Assembly: GCF_032854445.1 (NCBI RefSeq) | Contig: NC_088295.1 | Span: 80,010,028 to 80,074,027 of the forward strand | Reading direction: 5' to 3' | Length of the DNA: 64,000 nucleotides | DNA from: Liolophura sinensis | Lineage: Eukaryota; Mollusca; Polyplacophora; Chitonida; Chitonidae | Shown here: piece by piece, positions 46,036-59,458 of the stretch | How positions within the stretch are numbered: position 1 is the stretch's first letter | Layout: each line of letters starts with the position of its first letter | The notes under the pieces: model-generated | What the model was told of the DNA's origin: nothing | What the model saw: the letters and a program-made list of their open reading frames with translations, nothing else | The model's database searches: none | Program-made: the position numbers and the translations under genes

Positions 46036-47710
46036 GTTGCTGGCAGGGCTTATGACGTTTACACAGTGTGGTTTTCTTGTATATGGCTTTCAGGTCAACC
46101 TTCATGCTGTCGTTTCTTCAAGATATGTCTCATTCAGTGCATGAGCTGAAAAATAAATGAATTTTGCTAATTCATTCAGAATTGGGCAAATTTCCAGAGA
46201 GTTAAAAAAAAATATTTGAAAGAACTACATCTTCTTGATAAGTCTTACATGTACATTGAATCTAGCACAAGGTCTGGTTTTATTGTGAAATCTATTACAG
46301 AGTAATATATGTGCTTAGTACTCCTCAGTGGTTAAAAGAAATCAGATTTTTGTAAGAAGAATTGCCAATTTGTAGTGTCTTTAATATGTGTCTCTTTGTG
46401 TATGTGTTACCACATTATGCCTGGGTTGAATAGTGTTGTGATGCAAAAGCAACAAAGCTATTTTATTTTTTACATACAGCATCCAAATATAGAGCAAATG
46501 TAAAGTGCTCAAATCGCTTCAGTTGCTAGTTGAGCATGGTATCTTCATGTGAACAATCCTGACAATTACATGTGGATCATCATGTTATCTTTCATGGTTT
46601 ATCACATCAAATCTTACTGTGATTTACAACAGGTGCTCTTGCCACTTCTGTGTCTTTGGTTGTGCATTAAGCTTGTGTAAATCTACTACGCAAGTTTCAT
46701 ACCAGTGTCACAAACATGTACTGCATACTAGATCTTTACTAGAACAGCAGTCAAATTTAAGCCATTAGTGGCAATTGTGAAATTTTCTTTTAAACATAGG
46801 CAAGTTCTATTTTAATACCTGTTAGGGGTGCACCAGTAACTTGTTAAAAGTGAGCAGTCAATCTCATTGGTGCATTTAGATATTCAACCTGGCCATATTT
46901 TGATACTTGTTTACATTTAGCAGGCGAGGACATCCTGTGTAATTAATGTGATATTGGTAAATATTTTTTCATAGATTTCAAGCCAGGCTTCATGTATATG
47001 CGAGTGTTTTGCCAATGGGACTCCCAAACTCATGCAGGGCATCATTGATCGAGCGTTAGGCCTTGTGGCCCACAACAGAGACCACTTTTATCTGCTACAT
47101 TTTAGGGATACCCTGGCCTCGGGTCTCCGTTTCCTAGCCACCTGTATTTATATCTACTGTCTTACATCAAAAATCATTATTCTAGAAGTATTTCTGTGGA
47201 AAAACAATATTGTAAATGAGAAACTGTTTGAAAGTGTGAAGAAAGTACATGTACATGCAGATTATGTCTTTATATCCAGATAATTTTTTTTTTTTATAAT
47301 TTTAATTTGTCTTTATTTCTCTCTATTACAATTTGTGTTTTGTCAATGTACCTTAGAGTCAAGCAAAGCTGTGTATGTGTGAGAGATGATATATTCTTTA
47401 CAAACTCTGTGGTGCATTTTATTTCTTGTGAATTTGTTCCTATGGACAAATTTTATGTCTTTTATGTTCCTCAAAGTCAGATCTAATAGCATTTCCCTAC
47501 AGTTTATTCTGACCTTGTCATTAACTGGATGTGAGATATCACCTTCTCGTCTTTGGTTGGAAAAGTGAATCAGAATTCTCACTTCTATACACACGTGGGT
47601 GAATGTTCTGGATTCACCTCCCAAAATATGGAAGCAAGAATTTTATGGAACAATCAGTGTGGAGTGGGTGTTTTTGTTTTTTTTTAGATCAGTTCATTGA
47701 CAACTCCATA
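46036..47710 (+). other. KLHL18 3' untranslated region and downstream flank
   Basis: It contains the nearest poly-A signal and otherwise AT-rich DNA. A short frame at about 47032-47283 has no recognisable domain. Confidence 0.4.
46152..46157 (+). terminator. Candidate polyadenylation signal for KLHL18
   Basis: AATAAA about 117 bp after the stop codon. Other AATAAA hexamers lie further downstream, so the true end is not certain. Confidence 0.4.
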
Positions 47711-47980
47711 TATTTATTTATTTATTTATTTGATTGGTGTTTTACGCCGTACTCAAGAATATCTCTTATACGACGGCGGCCAGCATTATGGTGGGTGGAA
47801 ACTGGGCAGAGCCCAGGGGAAACCCACAACCATCCACAGGTTGCTGCAAGACCTTCCCACATAAGGCCGGAGAGGAAGCCAGCATGAGCTGGACTTGAAC
47901 CCACAGCGACCGCATTGGTGAGAGACTCCTGGGTCATTATGATGCGCTAGCACGCTAACCAACTGAGCCACGGAGGTTCC
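47711..47980 (-). mobile_element. SINE family A, full length, with near-perfect target duplication
   Basis: Minus strand: head GGGAACCTCCGTGGCTCAGT, GTTAGCGTGCTAGCGC, GTTCAAGTCCAGCTCATGCT, complete body and a long TTTATTTATTTA tail. Flanked by AACTCCATA (47702-47710) and AACTTCATA (47982-47990), one mismatch in nine. Confidence 0.95.
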
Positions 47981-47990
47981 CAACTTCATA

Positions 47991-48814
47991 TAGGGAGCAG
48001 CTTCTAGATTGGCTTTGATGAGATAGATAGGTTTGTGATTAGATAGTGATGGGACAATAATGATCTGTCTATTGTGATGCTTACATTTTAAGGATTTAGT
48101 CAGTATTTGAGCTTGATAGTGATATAAGGTCTCAATCATGTGTATTAAACAAAAATGAACTGGTTGTGAACTGTATTTGGAATAAAAATAGACATGTTTT
48201 TGGACAAATGCAGTGAATGTTTTCATACTTTGTCAGATTCTGCTATACATACATGTATGTAATATATGCAAACTGTGTGCCTGTATTGAATGCACAAGCC
48301 ATCACTGTTGTAACCTTACACTGTACAGTGAACATGTGAAAAGGTGTGAAAAAAGTGTACGTAAAGCAAGCCTGTACCAGTACTGCAAATGAAAACAACC
48401 AGTAACACAAGCTACTGTGTATACCTATGTTTAAATTGGCTGAGCCTGTTTTACTTCAGTTATTTTCTACGGTTAAAAGTGATTGTTTTACACAAAATAA
48501 ACATTCTTTGTTTTCCTATCCATGTGTTTTCATGTGTTTATGAAATTTCAACCTATGTATGGTTTTTATATTTTTTACGCTTTGGTTCATCCGTTCCATC
48601 AGGTTACACAGTTTTACTGAGTATACTAAATTTGTTGACTGTATCATTGATTGTTTGCTTTTATATAAAGGTATGTTAAAAAAAACTAAAGTGAAGATTT
48701 CAGAGATCAGTGAGCCAAAAGTCACTCACTTAGGTGTTCGATACCAAGTGAGGCCATTCAGTTCGGTGTTTCTCGCCATCCAAAGACCATGGACCATGGA
48801 CAGTAACCACTGGT
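47991..48814. other. Gene-free stretch
   Basis: No gene recognised. It leads into the 33-bp minisatellite. Confidence 0.4.
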
Positions 48815-49605
48815 TTGGTTGTTCCATACAACCCAGAGGCTATTCAGTTTAGTGTTCCATACCACGCAGACAACATTGACTTGGATTTGAGAGTTCCATA
48901 CCACCAAGAAACCATAGGCTTGAGAGTACCATACCACCCAGAGATCATAGACTAAGGTGTTCCATACAAAGAGACCATTGATTAGAGCGTTCCATCCAAC
49001 CCAGAGACCATAGACTAGGGTGTTCCATACAACCCAGAGACCATAGACTAGAGTGTTCCATACAACCCTGAAGCCACACAGTTAGGTGTTCTATAACACC
49101 CAGAGACCATTGATTATGGTGTTCCATACAACCCAGAGACGATAGACTAGAGTGTTCCATACCACCCTGAAGCCATACAGTTAGGTGTTCCATACCACCC
49201 ATATACCATTTATTATGGTGTTTTATCCAACCCAGAGACCATAGACTAGGGTGTTCCATACAACCCAGAGACCATAAACTTGGGTGTCCCATACCACCCA
49301 CAAACCACTGGATTGGTTGTTGGATCACTGAGGGACCCCTGACAAAACTGACAAGGGTTTTCCATACCACCGAGACACCACTGACTCCGGTGTTCCATGA
49401 GACCATACAGTTGGGTGTTCCATACCACCAAGAGACCATTGATATTGGTGTTCCAGAAAACCCACAGACCATTGACTCAGATGTTCCATTTACCACCCAG
49501 AGATCATTAATATATGTGTTCTAGATCACCATGACCATTGACACCGGTGTGCCATTTACCACCCACAGACCATTGACACAGGTGTTCCATTTACCACCCT
49601 CGAGA
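48815..49605. repeat. 33-bp minisatellite, diverged
   Basis: Tandem variants of TGTTCCATACAACCCAGAGA followed by CCATAGACTAGGG, with a clear 33-bp step between 49021 and 49054. Units vary in sequence and length. The 183-codon open frame on the minus strand (48945-49496) is explained by the 11-codon period. Confidence 0.88.
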
Positions 49606-52162
49606 TCGTTGGCTAAGGAGCCCTATTGTGCAGGTGGTTTATTGCCAGTGGACGGGGACTCAACAATAGACCACTGAATACCATTATTTCATACTTCCTG
49701 TTTCAGAAGGGTATGTAGGTTGAGGAGTGTTTTTTGGGCCTCCTTCATTCTACATTTATAACGTTTTATACATTTTATGGGTGGCATTGTGTAGGGTAGG
49801 TTGTGAAGTTTGATGGATGTATTTTGGCGGATGTCAGTTGACATGTTCTTTGTTGACAAGCTTGCCATCCGATTTCTTGAGGGCTACCTCCAAATTTCTA
49901 CCATAGACGACCTATGGACATTTTTTAGAGGTAGCATCTCACAGGTCTGTGAACAACCTGTCAAGAGTGTTTTAGGCTTGCCGGTTCCTGGGCTGCCCAG
50001 CAGAAATAAACGTTGATAGGTAAATATAAAATTAGTTACTATCTGAGGACAAAGGGTGTAAACAGGACTCAGTCGATTTGAGCTCGATCTATCGCCCGTC
50101 ATACGGCTATGTATAGAGGCTGATTTTAGTCTATTACCGACACCAGTGGATGGCAATATGTTTTCACATTGTCATAGTTTCCCCCACATTTTACATAACG
50201 GGTTAGTTGTATTCTAGTTTGGCCATTTTCGAGTTTCGTGTTGTTTTGCCTATTTTGACCAATTATGTTTATATGAATGTTTTCTGGAGACATACAGGTG
50301 TGTAATTTCAATGCGGTGAGTTACAGATAATACTAGACTCAAATATCGTTGAGTGATAGATGTACATGTACGTAGTCTGAATGCTTTACTTTCCTGGAAT
50401 GGCCTAGTTTTAGCATTCTCTACAATCCTCTGATCACTTGATCAGGAGGCAGTTGACAAAGGCGTTCCTGACAAAACAAATGCCGTTTGGGATATTTTTC
50501 TGAAGATTGATGATTTCGAAGGCCGTACAAGTGTGCTGTTAATAGCCGCAGAATTTGAGGGTTGCTAGTCTACTTCGTCTTCGGACGTACACCCCGGCAT
50601 TAAGTTAAATGCACACCAAGTCAACAACTTCTTCTGAAATGACTAAAGGAGATGACAAAGTTAAATAACAGCTTTGACCGCTACAGTTATTTATTTGGTG
50701 CCGTACAGCAATTGTTTCTCTGCGTTTGTTTTTCTCTTTTTATTTTCATTTTTTCGGTTTATATTTCTTTTAATGTACGGCCCAGTGGTTAGCCGTCTTA
50801 TAAGTGAAATATTCTGGAGTATCACTCGCGACTTAATTGGCAAATCTAAACAAAAGAGCGATTTTCAAAAACAAAGGAAAAATATGAGATCAGAGATAAA
50901 TCAAGATTGTATTGCAGAGGGAAAAGGGTTATACGTGCACATTTCTTACCGGCGTTATGAGGGAAAACTTCTCGAATATGACGTTTAACATCAGTCATAT
51001 GAATAAATGGATAAATAAAACAAGTTTTCATTTTGTAAATCTCATCCAGGATGAAAACAGTTCTTTAAATGGATAATACAAAGTATTTCTGCCATTTGTT
51101 GGACTATTAAGCAATATCACAGTACACAGTTCCACACCGTTAGACTAGTCTTTCCAACCTAGTACCTGTGCCATCCACCCACGTATCATATATATTTCTG
51201 TATACACAGACTCAGATCAATTCATGTTTTAGACATTCTCTAGCATCGATATGTAAGTGTTGTAAATGTCGTGTCAGTGTGTCTTCAGAAGAGGGTGCAC
51301 AGGCCTACGTGCCAATCTTGTGTCCACGTACTATAGAACCGTTCTGATTTATCGCGGATTGCCGGTCACAGAAACACTTTTGTGGCACTTAACAATGATT
51401 ATACGGGTCATCGAAGTAATTGAAGCCTGTTGCTTTCTCATTGCTCACAACAGTGCTTTTCTATTGTCTGTATATACATTGTGTTTCACTGCAAATGTCA
51501 CAAGGCACGGATTCCTATACCACAACGATGAAAGACACAAGGAGGAGTTTAACCTAGGTTTTATTTGTTAGTCATTAAATGTTGATTTCAAATATTGACG
51601 AGAGCGTTAAGTATTTTGACATAAGACGCCAGTTTGTACAGAGCAGCATTGTTAGAATTTGGCACTGACGCACGAAGCAGCCATTTCGCCACCAGATGTC
51701 GCCCGTCATCGATTGGAGATTTTCCTCAGATGTCTTCATTGTGAAAACCAATCACATGACCACAGTCCATGTTAATATCCCCTCTTCCCGGAAACTGGAG
51801 GTTTTGAGATTTAGATTTGCACCAATGGATGTCAAAAGAGCTCACAAACTATTACCTTACGAAGTTCATTCTAGCCTTGTAGATTCAAGAAATGTCTGAC
51901 GATACCAAAATAAAGACTGCAATTCAGAGAAATCATATAACATGTCGCCAGCCATTTACAAATACACAGATAAGACATTTTCTCCCATTCTGAGCTCAGA
52001 TCAACTCGCTTAACCATGTTCCGTAAACCCACACAGAATCACACAGTATAAATGCTACTTGTGAAATAAATCCTTGTATCTTTCTTGAAGGAATGGATGA
52101 GTAATAAACATATTATATAATATAGAGTTTTATTTTTTAAGAGTAGCTAGGAATTCCTAAGA
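49606..52162. other. Gene-free stretch
   Basis: No gene supported. A 30-bp remnant of SINE family A (CTTATAAGTGAAATATTCTG) lies at 50792-50821. Confidence 0.4.
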
Positions 52163-52240
52163 GAATGGATGAATGAATGATTTTGGCTTTAACACCACTT
52201 CGGTAATATTGCAGCAATACTGTAGCGAGAACATGTTTAA
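52163..52240 (-). mobile_element. LINE/SINE 3'-end fragment with ATTCATTC tail
   Basis: GAATGGATGAATGAATGATT, GGCTTTAACACCACTTCGG, AATATTGCAGCAATACTG and GCGAGAACATG match the reverse complement of the LINE 3' end at 6643-6709, extending into TGTTCTCACAA. Confidence 0.65.
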
Positions 52241-55200
52241 CAGATGAGACCGCAAATGATTCCCAAACATCCCAGATCAAACAAAAATAAACGAATGTTT
52301 TCGAAAGAAATCAAAACAAACATGAGAATATAGTTCTGGCCTTAAATATCATAAGATATAGTTCTTATAAAGTAAATGTAAAATATGTTTTAAATATCTA
52401 TCGAAGGCATCGCCAGCAACACTGATTTAAGCCATCACACACAACACATGTTAAGAGCAAATCAGATGTGAACCTATTCGGATCACCGGACCCACACGGT
52501 AGCGCTTTATTTTAATGACGTTTTACGTGAAGCTTGCCTAGAGGGCGGAGTTCCTATTTTTCTTACCCCGGAGACTCCACGTTGGCTCCCACGAGAAAGA
52601 CAGAGTAACCTTCTGGAAATTAAAGATAATCAACAATATATGCAAGCATTCCAATAAGTTTTAATTGGTCCATCAAATCTGTCATCAGAGTGGAAATATT
52701 GGGATTTTTCCAGGAAAATCTCACGTCTGATCAGACAGTCGCCATTTGGAGGTATAAAAGATGCGGTGGCAAAGCCTCATTCATAGATAACCTTGGGTTG
52801 TGGTGAGACGTGAATCCAGGACATGTGGAAGATGGTACATATATCTTGTTCCCATACCATGCTCTGCTTCATGTTAATGGGCATTAATTCAAATATTCCT
52901 TCAAATATTACAGTTGTTGCCACACTAATTTTCTTTCACCGTGCTGACTGCCTTGCATGATTGGACGAAACTGTAAATAAATTACGAAGGAGCGGTACAT
53001 TGTACGCGTGTTTACGTTCTTAATCTATCGTACGCCTAATTTCTGTTGTTACATTATCAGTTGAATAGTTTCCAAAATATTGTGGCATATGTATTCTTCT
53101 TCAAAATAATATCTGAAAAAAAGTTTTCCGTCTGCCCAGTTACCATGCATTTATGCACATCGTTAGAGCAGAGCATGTCAGCGCGTTGTTGACAATGTTA
53201 ACATTGTATACAACATGCACATAATGCGGGTATAAAATAAATTGTGTACATTTTCGCCGGTAATGCAGTTTCTTTAGATATTTGTTTCTTGTAAACCGAT
53301 AAATGTCCGACAAAATGCAACAACATCAAAAAGGCCCGTTTTTATGAAACTTCCTGAATTCTGTAAATTGCGTCATTCGGTGTGTTTTTTTTTTATTGTT
53401 TTGTTTTTTGTTTTGTTTTTTATTCTTTTATTTTTATTTTTTTTCTTATTTTAGTTTAAAAACATGTGCAATACAATACAGGACTTGAGTTGTTCTGCTT
53501 AGCAAAAAGCTGACAAAGTTTAGTGAAAACTGGACACAGGAGGTTATGGTTGTTTCATTGTTTATGGGTAGGCCTACATGTAGCCCTTGTAAACACACAG
53601 AGATAGCTGGTTGATGCTTAAGGCACATCACGATGTAAATAATCTAAAATCTAACACGGTTTTATCTAATGCTAGCAGGAAAGTGAAACCTGGCAAAGTC
53701 ATCCAATTCAGGGGGAAGCCTTTCTCATCATGGCGCCTCTGTAAACAGCTCACTTGATCTCACACCGATACGCTTCCATACTCACGTAGATCGATAGATT
53801 TAGCATGAAGTCATCTGTGACATAAAGTATTGCGCTGTGGCCAGATTCGTATCTGATCTGTTAAGCGAAGAAAACTCCCATGTCCCACCTGTCTGTGAAC
53901 ATCATGTGTGACAATAGTGGACAGTTGTAAACGAGGTTTGGAATGTATCGCCATCGAGCTGTTGTTTATCCCCCACTCTGCCGTCAGCAGTCCGTGGTCA
54001 TGCGACTAATCAACCCTCCACCCAGTCAACCATCCGGCCATTCTAACAATGGGCGAGAAATCAGCTGTCGCCCCGATCGTTCAACACAACAACTTACACT
54101 GATATTGATTGTATTATTCAACATATAAGATTAAACCAGTTTGAATTTGTCTCATTGGGAAGGGTCTTGGCCTTTTATTGGGACCCGGGAAGTTTTACAG
54201 ACTGGCCGTGTAAACTTGTATCACCTACTGGACGACAAGTACAGGTGGGTCCCGGTTTTTGTTTCACGCGCGACCGTCCCCCACTCCCTGTATTTAATCC
54301 GACGCTGCCGAGGGTAGTTTCGTTTCCTCACATGTAAAGAAGTTAGTATGCATCAGGCTAAAGCCCCATTGGTTCACTATCTTAAATTTTTGTTTTTGCT
54401 TTTTTTTTTTGCTTTTTTTTTTTTCGTTTTTTTTTTTTTTTTTTTTTGCTTTTCTATTTTTTTTTCATTACTTTCTTTTATTTCTTCGGATGTCCTTACC
54501 TCAGTTTGAATGAAGAGGTAAACTGACAAGAAACCGTATTTTTACTTTTGACCAATTCCCAAGCATCACACTGTCCTAACTGATCTGGGTTTACTCTCTA
54601 TGTTGAAAGTCTATTATAACGAAGATATTCTCCATTACTTTCTGATATTTCTCTTTTGTCGCCGAATACCCTGCATGGGAATTTATACACGTATGCACCT
54701 GTATGTACACCTAGGTGAAAGTGGAATGAAATGGCATGGGTCTTTGTAAAGAAGCAGGCACTGCCTTTTATTGATGTAGGGAAAGTTAAATCGCTGGTAT
54801 CTTACATCTTTTAGCTGAGACCGCTACAAATTGCGTTGTCAAACGACATACGGTTAGAATTTCGTATTCTGTCTCTCCAAAGTGATGCGTATATACTATC
54901 GCAATGGTGGTCTACAGATCATTTATTTTGTTGCTGATGGTCTACTTGACAACTCGGTCGTCAGTTTCATGAAAGTCAAGAGATGGATTAACCGCAGTGC
55001 GGTGGTCAGCAAGTTTTGTTTCTGATAATGACTTTAGCATCCGTGTGATGGTGGTCTATTTGCCGTAATTAGCATCAATATATAGATGTCCTTATCTGTA
55101 AAGCACGTTGCAATACATAATTCAATGTGTATTAACACTTGAGCTATGTCTATGTACTATACCGAGGCTAAGGGGAATCGTTTAGGCAGTCAGCTCGGAA

Positions 55201-56879
55201 AAATTCATGTTAGATACATTTCAATTGACAAACAAAACCAAATTAAACCTGAAAAATATGCTTACTATTTTCATTCAATAGTAAACCCTGAACCCCCCGC
55301 CATATTTGCCTCTGTTACTGAGGCATAGTGACATAATTTTGCCCGTCTGCCAAGAACCTGTTTATTGTAAATACAATTAACTTTTAAAAATCATTTTTGA
55401 GAAAAGACATCAGTATCAATTTTTGTTGAAAACAACTTTATGGATTTTCCAGAGAATCGTTTGAGTTAATCTCGAACAAATTTTATGTTGATTTCTGCAT
55501 ATATATATCAGGTTTGATTATTTTCTTGTATATAATGTTTCACTTATCAAACTATTAATGTAGTGCAAATTTCCCTGCTCTGCTTGAAAGTCTCACAAAA
55601 TTTTTTAAGTGTTTTAGCACCTGTTATATATACCTGTACATTTGTTTGCTTTAACTTAATTAGACTATTCGTTGTTATACAATTCCACATACAAATCTCA
55701 GGGAAGAAATAGGGTGGAACATTAACCCTTTATCTAACATGACCTCCTCAGGTACAGTATGATATATTCGCCTACAAGAGAACGTCTTTGCCAAAAGGGC
55801 AATACGGTTAGTTTGTTGTAATTATTTAAAGGCAAAATTTTTTGTTTCTTATCGGCGATTCTCAACTACTTCTCTTGTCATCAGAAATAAACCTTCGGCC
55901 TCACCGCGTCCCGTCTGTCTTTATATCTACCTCTCTCATGGCTATTCGATAAAAACATGCTTGCTAGTGTTGACGTTAGATACGCCAAAGTAATTAAACT
56001 TATATACAAGTAAAGTGGTCAATTTATAGCATATGAGGAAATCATACTTAACTGAGCGCAATACATGGTTTAATGTGATTGCATTGTATCTCAGTGAAAT
56101 TTACATGACGTTACAGTAGCAATAGATTTCTGAACTTCTGTTATCAGCATGCTTGAAAAATTTCTTCATAAGCCGAGCAATGATTGGTAATGGTGAGTTT
56201 AATCATGTGATTCATGAAATTATACACATCAACAGCTAAACAAAACGAAATCAAATCTGGTTAATATGCGTTCTACTTTCATAGAATAGAAAATCGTATA
56301 CCAGGTTACTCATATTCAGAGTCGATCTACGTACTTTTCAACAGATAACCATAAATCTGCTTAATCTGACACTGATGTACAAATATCGATTGGTTTCAAA
56401 CTTAAGGAGTGTTTTGTTCATCTTAGGGGACTTAATCCTACAACTGAAGTCAACATGTGGGGTGAGAATTTTAGGTATGCACAAACATAAAATATGACAT
56501 AGCCGGAGGTTTCCAGATATACCCAGAGATTATCAAAAGCTGCAGGACAAATATTGTTCCCGATGACCTTTGCTGTAGTCACTGTAGCCACGCAGGCACA
56601 ATCGAGGATGCTGTATGGTTTTTTGCTGACTATTTTTTTTTTAATTTGTTCAATACCAAATCGATCTAAATTCATGTAGCCGGTACATTCCATTGTAGGC
56701 CTATATTTTCCATGAAAGCCTCACAGGACTATATACTTGAGAGTGACTGTGAACAGTACACAATTTACAACTGTAAAATGTCATGCAGTTATGTATATAA
56801 TGAAGTTTGTGCAAACTTGATCACATATACCCGCTGGCACTTCTCATTATAATCACTTTCTCTGGTTGTGGAACTCTAC
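52241..56879. other. Gene-free stretch with T-rich tracts
   Basis: Short frames only. T-rich low-complexity DNA lies at 53383-53452 and 54389-54468. No gene or large repeat recognised. Confidence 0.4.
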
Positions 56880-57149
56880 TGACTGATAGAGGCGCTAGAT
56901 GACAGTGGTATATGCCCGACACAGTGGTAACTTATACCCCCTCTTACTGGCATTCATGTATTTGAAGCTCTATTGACTTATGGATGCATTTACTTGTGGT
57001 GAAAAATTTGACATTCTATAATTACTTACCTGCAGTAATAAACTTTGCATCCGAGTGCTTTTTACACATGCGCCACTCTAGTGATATCTACATGATAAGA
57101 CAGTATCTTATCGTGGTGAGGAACTCCAATCACCTTGACATCCGATAGT

Positions 57150-57790
57150 GACTTATAAATGTACTAGCTGGCAGTATTATATACTGTACTCTGGTCAATT
57201 ATACATGCACTTGTACGCGGTAGTATATATACTGTACTCTAGACACTTGTACATGTACTTGTAGGCGGTAGTATATATACTGTGCTCTGGACCTTATACA
57301 TGCACTTGTACGTGGTAGTATATATACTGTACTCTAGACACTTGTACATGTACTTGTAGGCGGTAGTATATATACTGTACTCTGGTCACATATACATGTA
57401 CTTGTAGACGATAGTATATATACTTTACTCTGGACACTTATACATGAACTTGTAGGCGGTAGTATATATACTGTGCTCTGGACCTTATACATGCACTTGT
57501 ACGCGGTAGTATACATACTGTACTCTGGACACTTATACATGTACTTGTAGGCGGTAGTATATATACTGTACTCTGGTCACATATACATGTACTTGTAGGC
57601 GGTAGTATATATACTGTACTCTGGTCACATATACATGTACTTGTAGGCGGTAGTATATATACTGTACTCTGGACACTTATACATGAACTTGTAGGCGGTA
57701 GTATATATACTGTACTCTGGTCACTTATACATGTACTTGTACGTGGTCATATATATGGTACTCCAGTCACTTATACATGCACTTGTGGGC
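57150..57790. repeat. 47-48-bp minisatellite
   Basis: About 13 units containing GGTAGTATATATACTGTACT and ATACATGTACTTGTAGGCGG. Two subtypes (ACATGTACTTGTAGGC and ACATGCACTTGTACGC) alternate in the first part. More decayed related units occur on both sides, from about 56880 and up to about 59560. Confidence 0.92.
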
Positions 57791-57830
57791 AGTGGCCAAA
57801 TTGACTCGCCATTTACTCTCTTCAATCTTC

Positions 57831-58032
57831 AGTGTTACATTTAACTCTGTAAATATCACGAGGAGTCACTGCATTTATATGAGTTGCATGACCAGTTTTT
57901 ATTAAGTGTTGATGTTTCAACACTCTTCAAACTCTTTTAAAGTGTTGATTTAGTTTGTTTACACTTTCAAAGTGGTTCAGTAACTCTTTGAAGATCACTC
58001 TTCGGGATCTTTACAGTGTTAAATGTAACACT
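57831..58032. mobile_element. About 200-bp MITE with 22-bp inverted ends
   Basis: AGTGTTACATTTAACTCTGT at 57831 pairs with the reverse complement of 58011-58032 (AGTGTTACATTTAACACTGT), with one mismatch over 20 bp. Inside are further AAGTGTTGA and CTTTCAAAG palindromic motifs. No coding capacity. Confidence 0.65.
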
Positions 58033-59113
58033 TCAGTTTTCAGAGTGTAGTATGTGGAAGTACTATATGCGGCGCTCGATTTGCTGACTTATAGATTTAC
58101 TTGACAGTAGTATATGCAGTACTCAAGTGACTTATATATATATACTTGTTAACGTATATGCGGAATTCTTGATTGGGTCGTGACCGAGTGCTTCTGACGC
58201 TTATCTTTCAATTGCTCGGACCCGGGAGGTTTATTCCCGGTCTTATATTAGTGTTATAACAGTGGCACCTCACTCCCGAAACCACCCCCCACGGCACCCC
58301 TGCCCATCACTTTTTACATGTTAGGAACAATTTTACCGGGTAGGAAATAACAAGCATATACTGTAGTGCCTCGTTCTAAAAACTTCAGTTCTCACACAGT
58401 TCTGTACGCCTACTAAACTGAACATCAAAGACTACAGATAAAAATAATATTTCTTAATGCAAAAGATTAAGAGCCTACATAATTGATTCTTATTAATCTA
58501 TATCTTCGTCTAGCTAAACACACAACTTTGGGTACTATATATACAATTTTATACAAAACTTATATTTGAAATTCATAATTTTCTGTCAATCAGAAAAGGT
58601 TCTTTTACAAAGTGTTTTACATGGTGAAGTAATTTCGCCAGCGAGGGTCATCTGTTGCTGTCATATAAAAGTCGGGGCCTCAATGTTACACTTGGAACCA
58701 CGTCTCTTAAACTCGGCACACTGACGTCTAATCTTTATATTTTTTGTCAGTTTTCGGCTCCGTACTCCTTTAGACTCTATCTCTCGGGGCACAAATTAAC
58801 TTTCACAGGATGTAAAAAACGCAGTCTATGGTCACAGCTTCCGGGCCTAGGTGGCCTGTGGACCCTCGCCCGATTTTAAAACTCTTTCATTTTAGCATAT
58901 CACGATTACGGCTCTATACCCTTCAGACCCAATCTCTTGATGGATCTCATCTACAGCAATCCAGAGTCGCGGAACGTCTGGGGTATCTATAGAGGCGGAC
59001 CCTGGGCCCTCGCCTAATATGTGATAGTTACCCCACCCATACTTGAATTTCCTTCTTATATGTATGTATATGTAATACAGCAATGATATGTAAGCGCCAC
59101 TCTAGTGACTTTA
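58033..59113. other. Gene-free stretch with a diverged 155-bp duplication
   Basis: Segments starting at about 58755 and 58909 share CGGCTC, AGAC, CAATCTCT and CCTCGCC blocks in the same order. No gene recognised. A 74-codon frame at 58655-58879 overlaps the first copy. Confidence 0.35.
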
Positions 59114-59458
59114 GGTGAATTTCGAGTTCGAACTCTTTCATCGCTAAAGTAAAAAATACCTAAAGTATCATGTGACCTTTCAAGAATGTTAGGCAACTAG
59201 TTTTGGTCACATTTACTACAATATGGGCGTGTGAAAAAAGTATCACAATAAGTGATTTTAAGCAGATGAACGACAGAGAAAACTGAGAGGGTGAACGCTT
59301 GTGAACTTGTGAAGGTCCTAAAGGAAAGAGGTGCCACTTGTCGCTGTAAAACACGGTAGGCAGGTAATGGTTAAATTAATGTCATCAAAAGTTGCATAGC
59401 ATTTTTTGCATTCACATTTTTACATGTACCTTCAACCGCAATAGTTTTCGAACTCCTC
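59114..59458. mobile_element. 345-bp TA-flanked MITE, second copy, opposite orientation
   Basis: The left end GGTGAATTTCGAGTTCGAAC and right-end reverse complement GAGGAGTTCGAAAACTATTG resemble the ends of the element at 10044-10390. The interior GAACGCTTGTGAACTTGTGA matches the reverse complement of the first copy (GAACGTTTGTAAACTTGCAA). TA lies at 59112-59113 and 59459-59460. The right end has a small deletion. Confidence 0.82.

Noticed and set aside
48945-49496. 183-codon minus-strand frame
   Set aside because: Produced by the 33-bp minisatellite; no recognisable domain.
50674-50988. 104-codon plus-strand frame
   Set aside because: Phe-rich start from T-rich DNA and overlap with a SINE core fragment; no domain.
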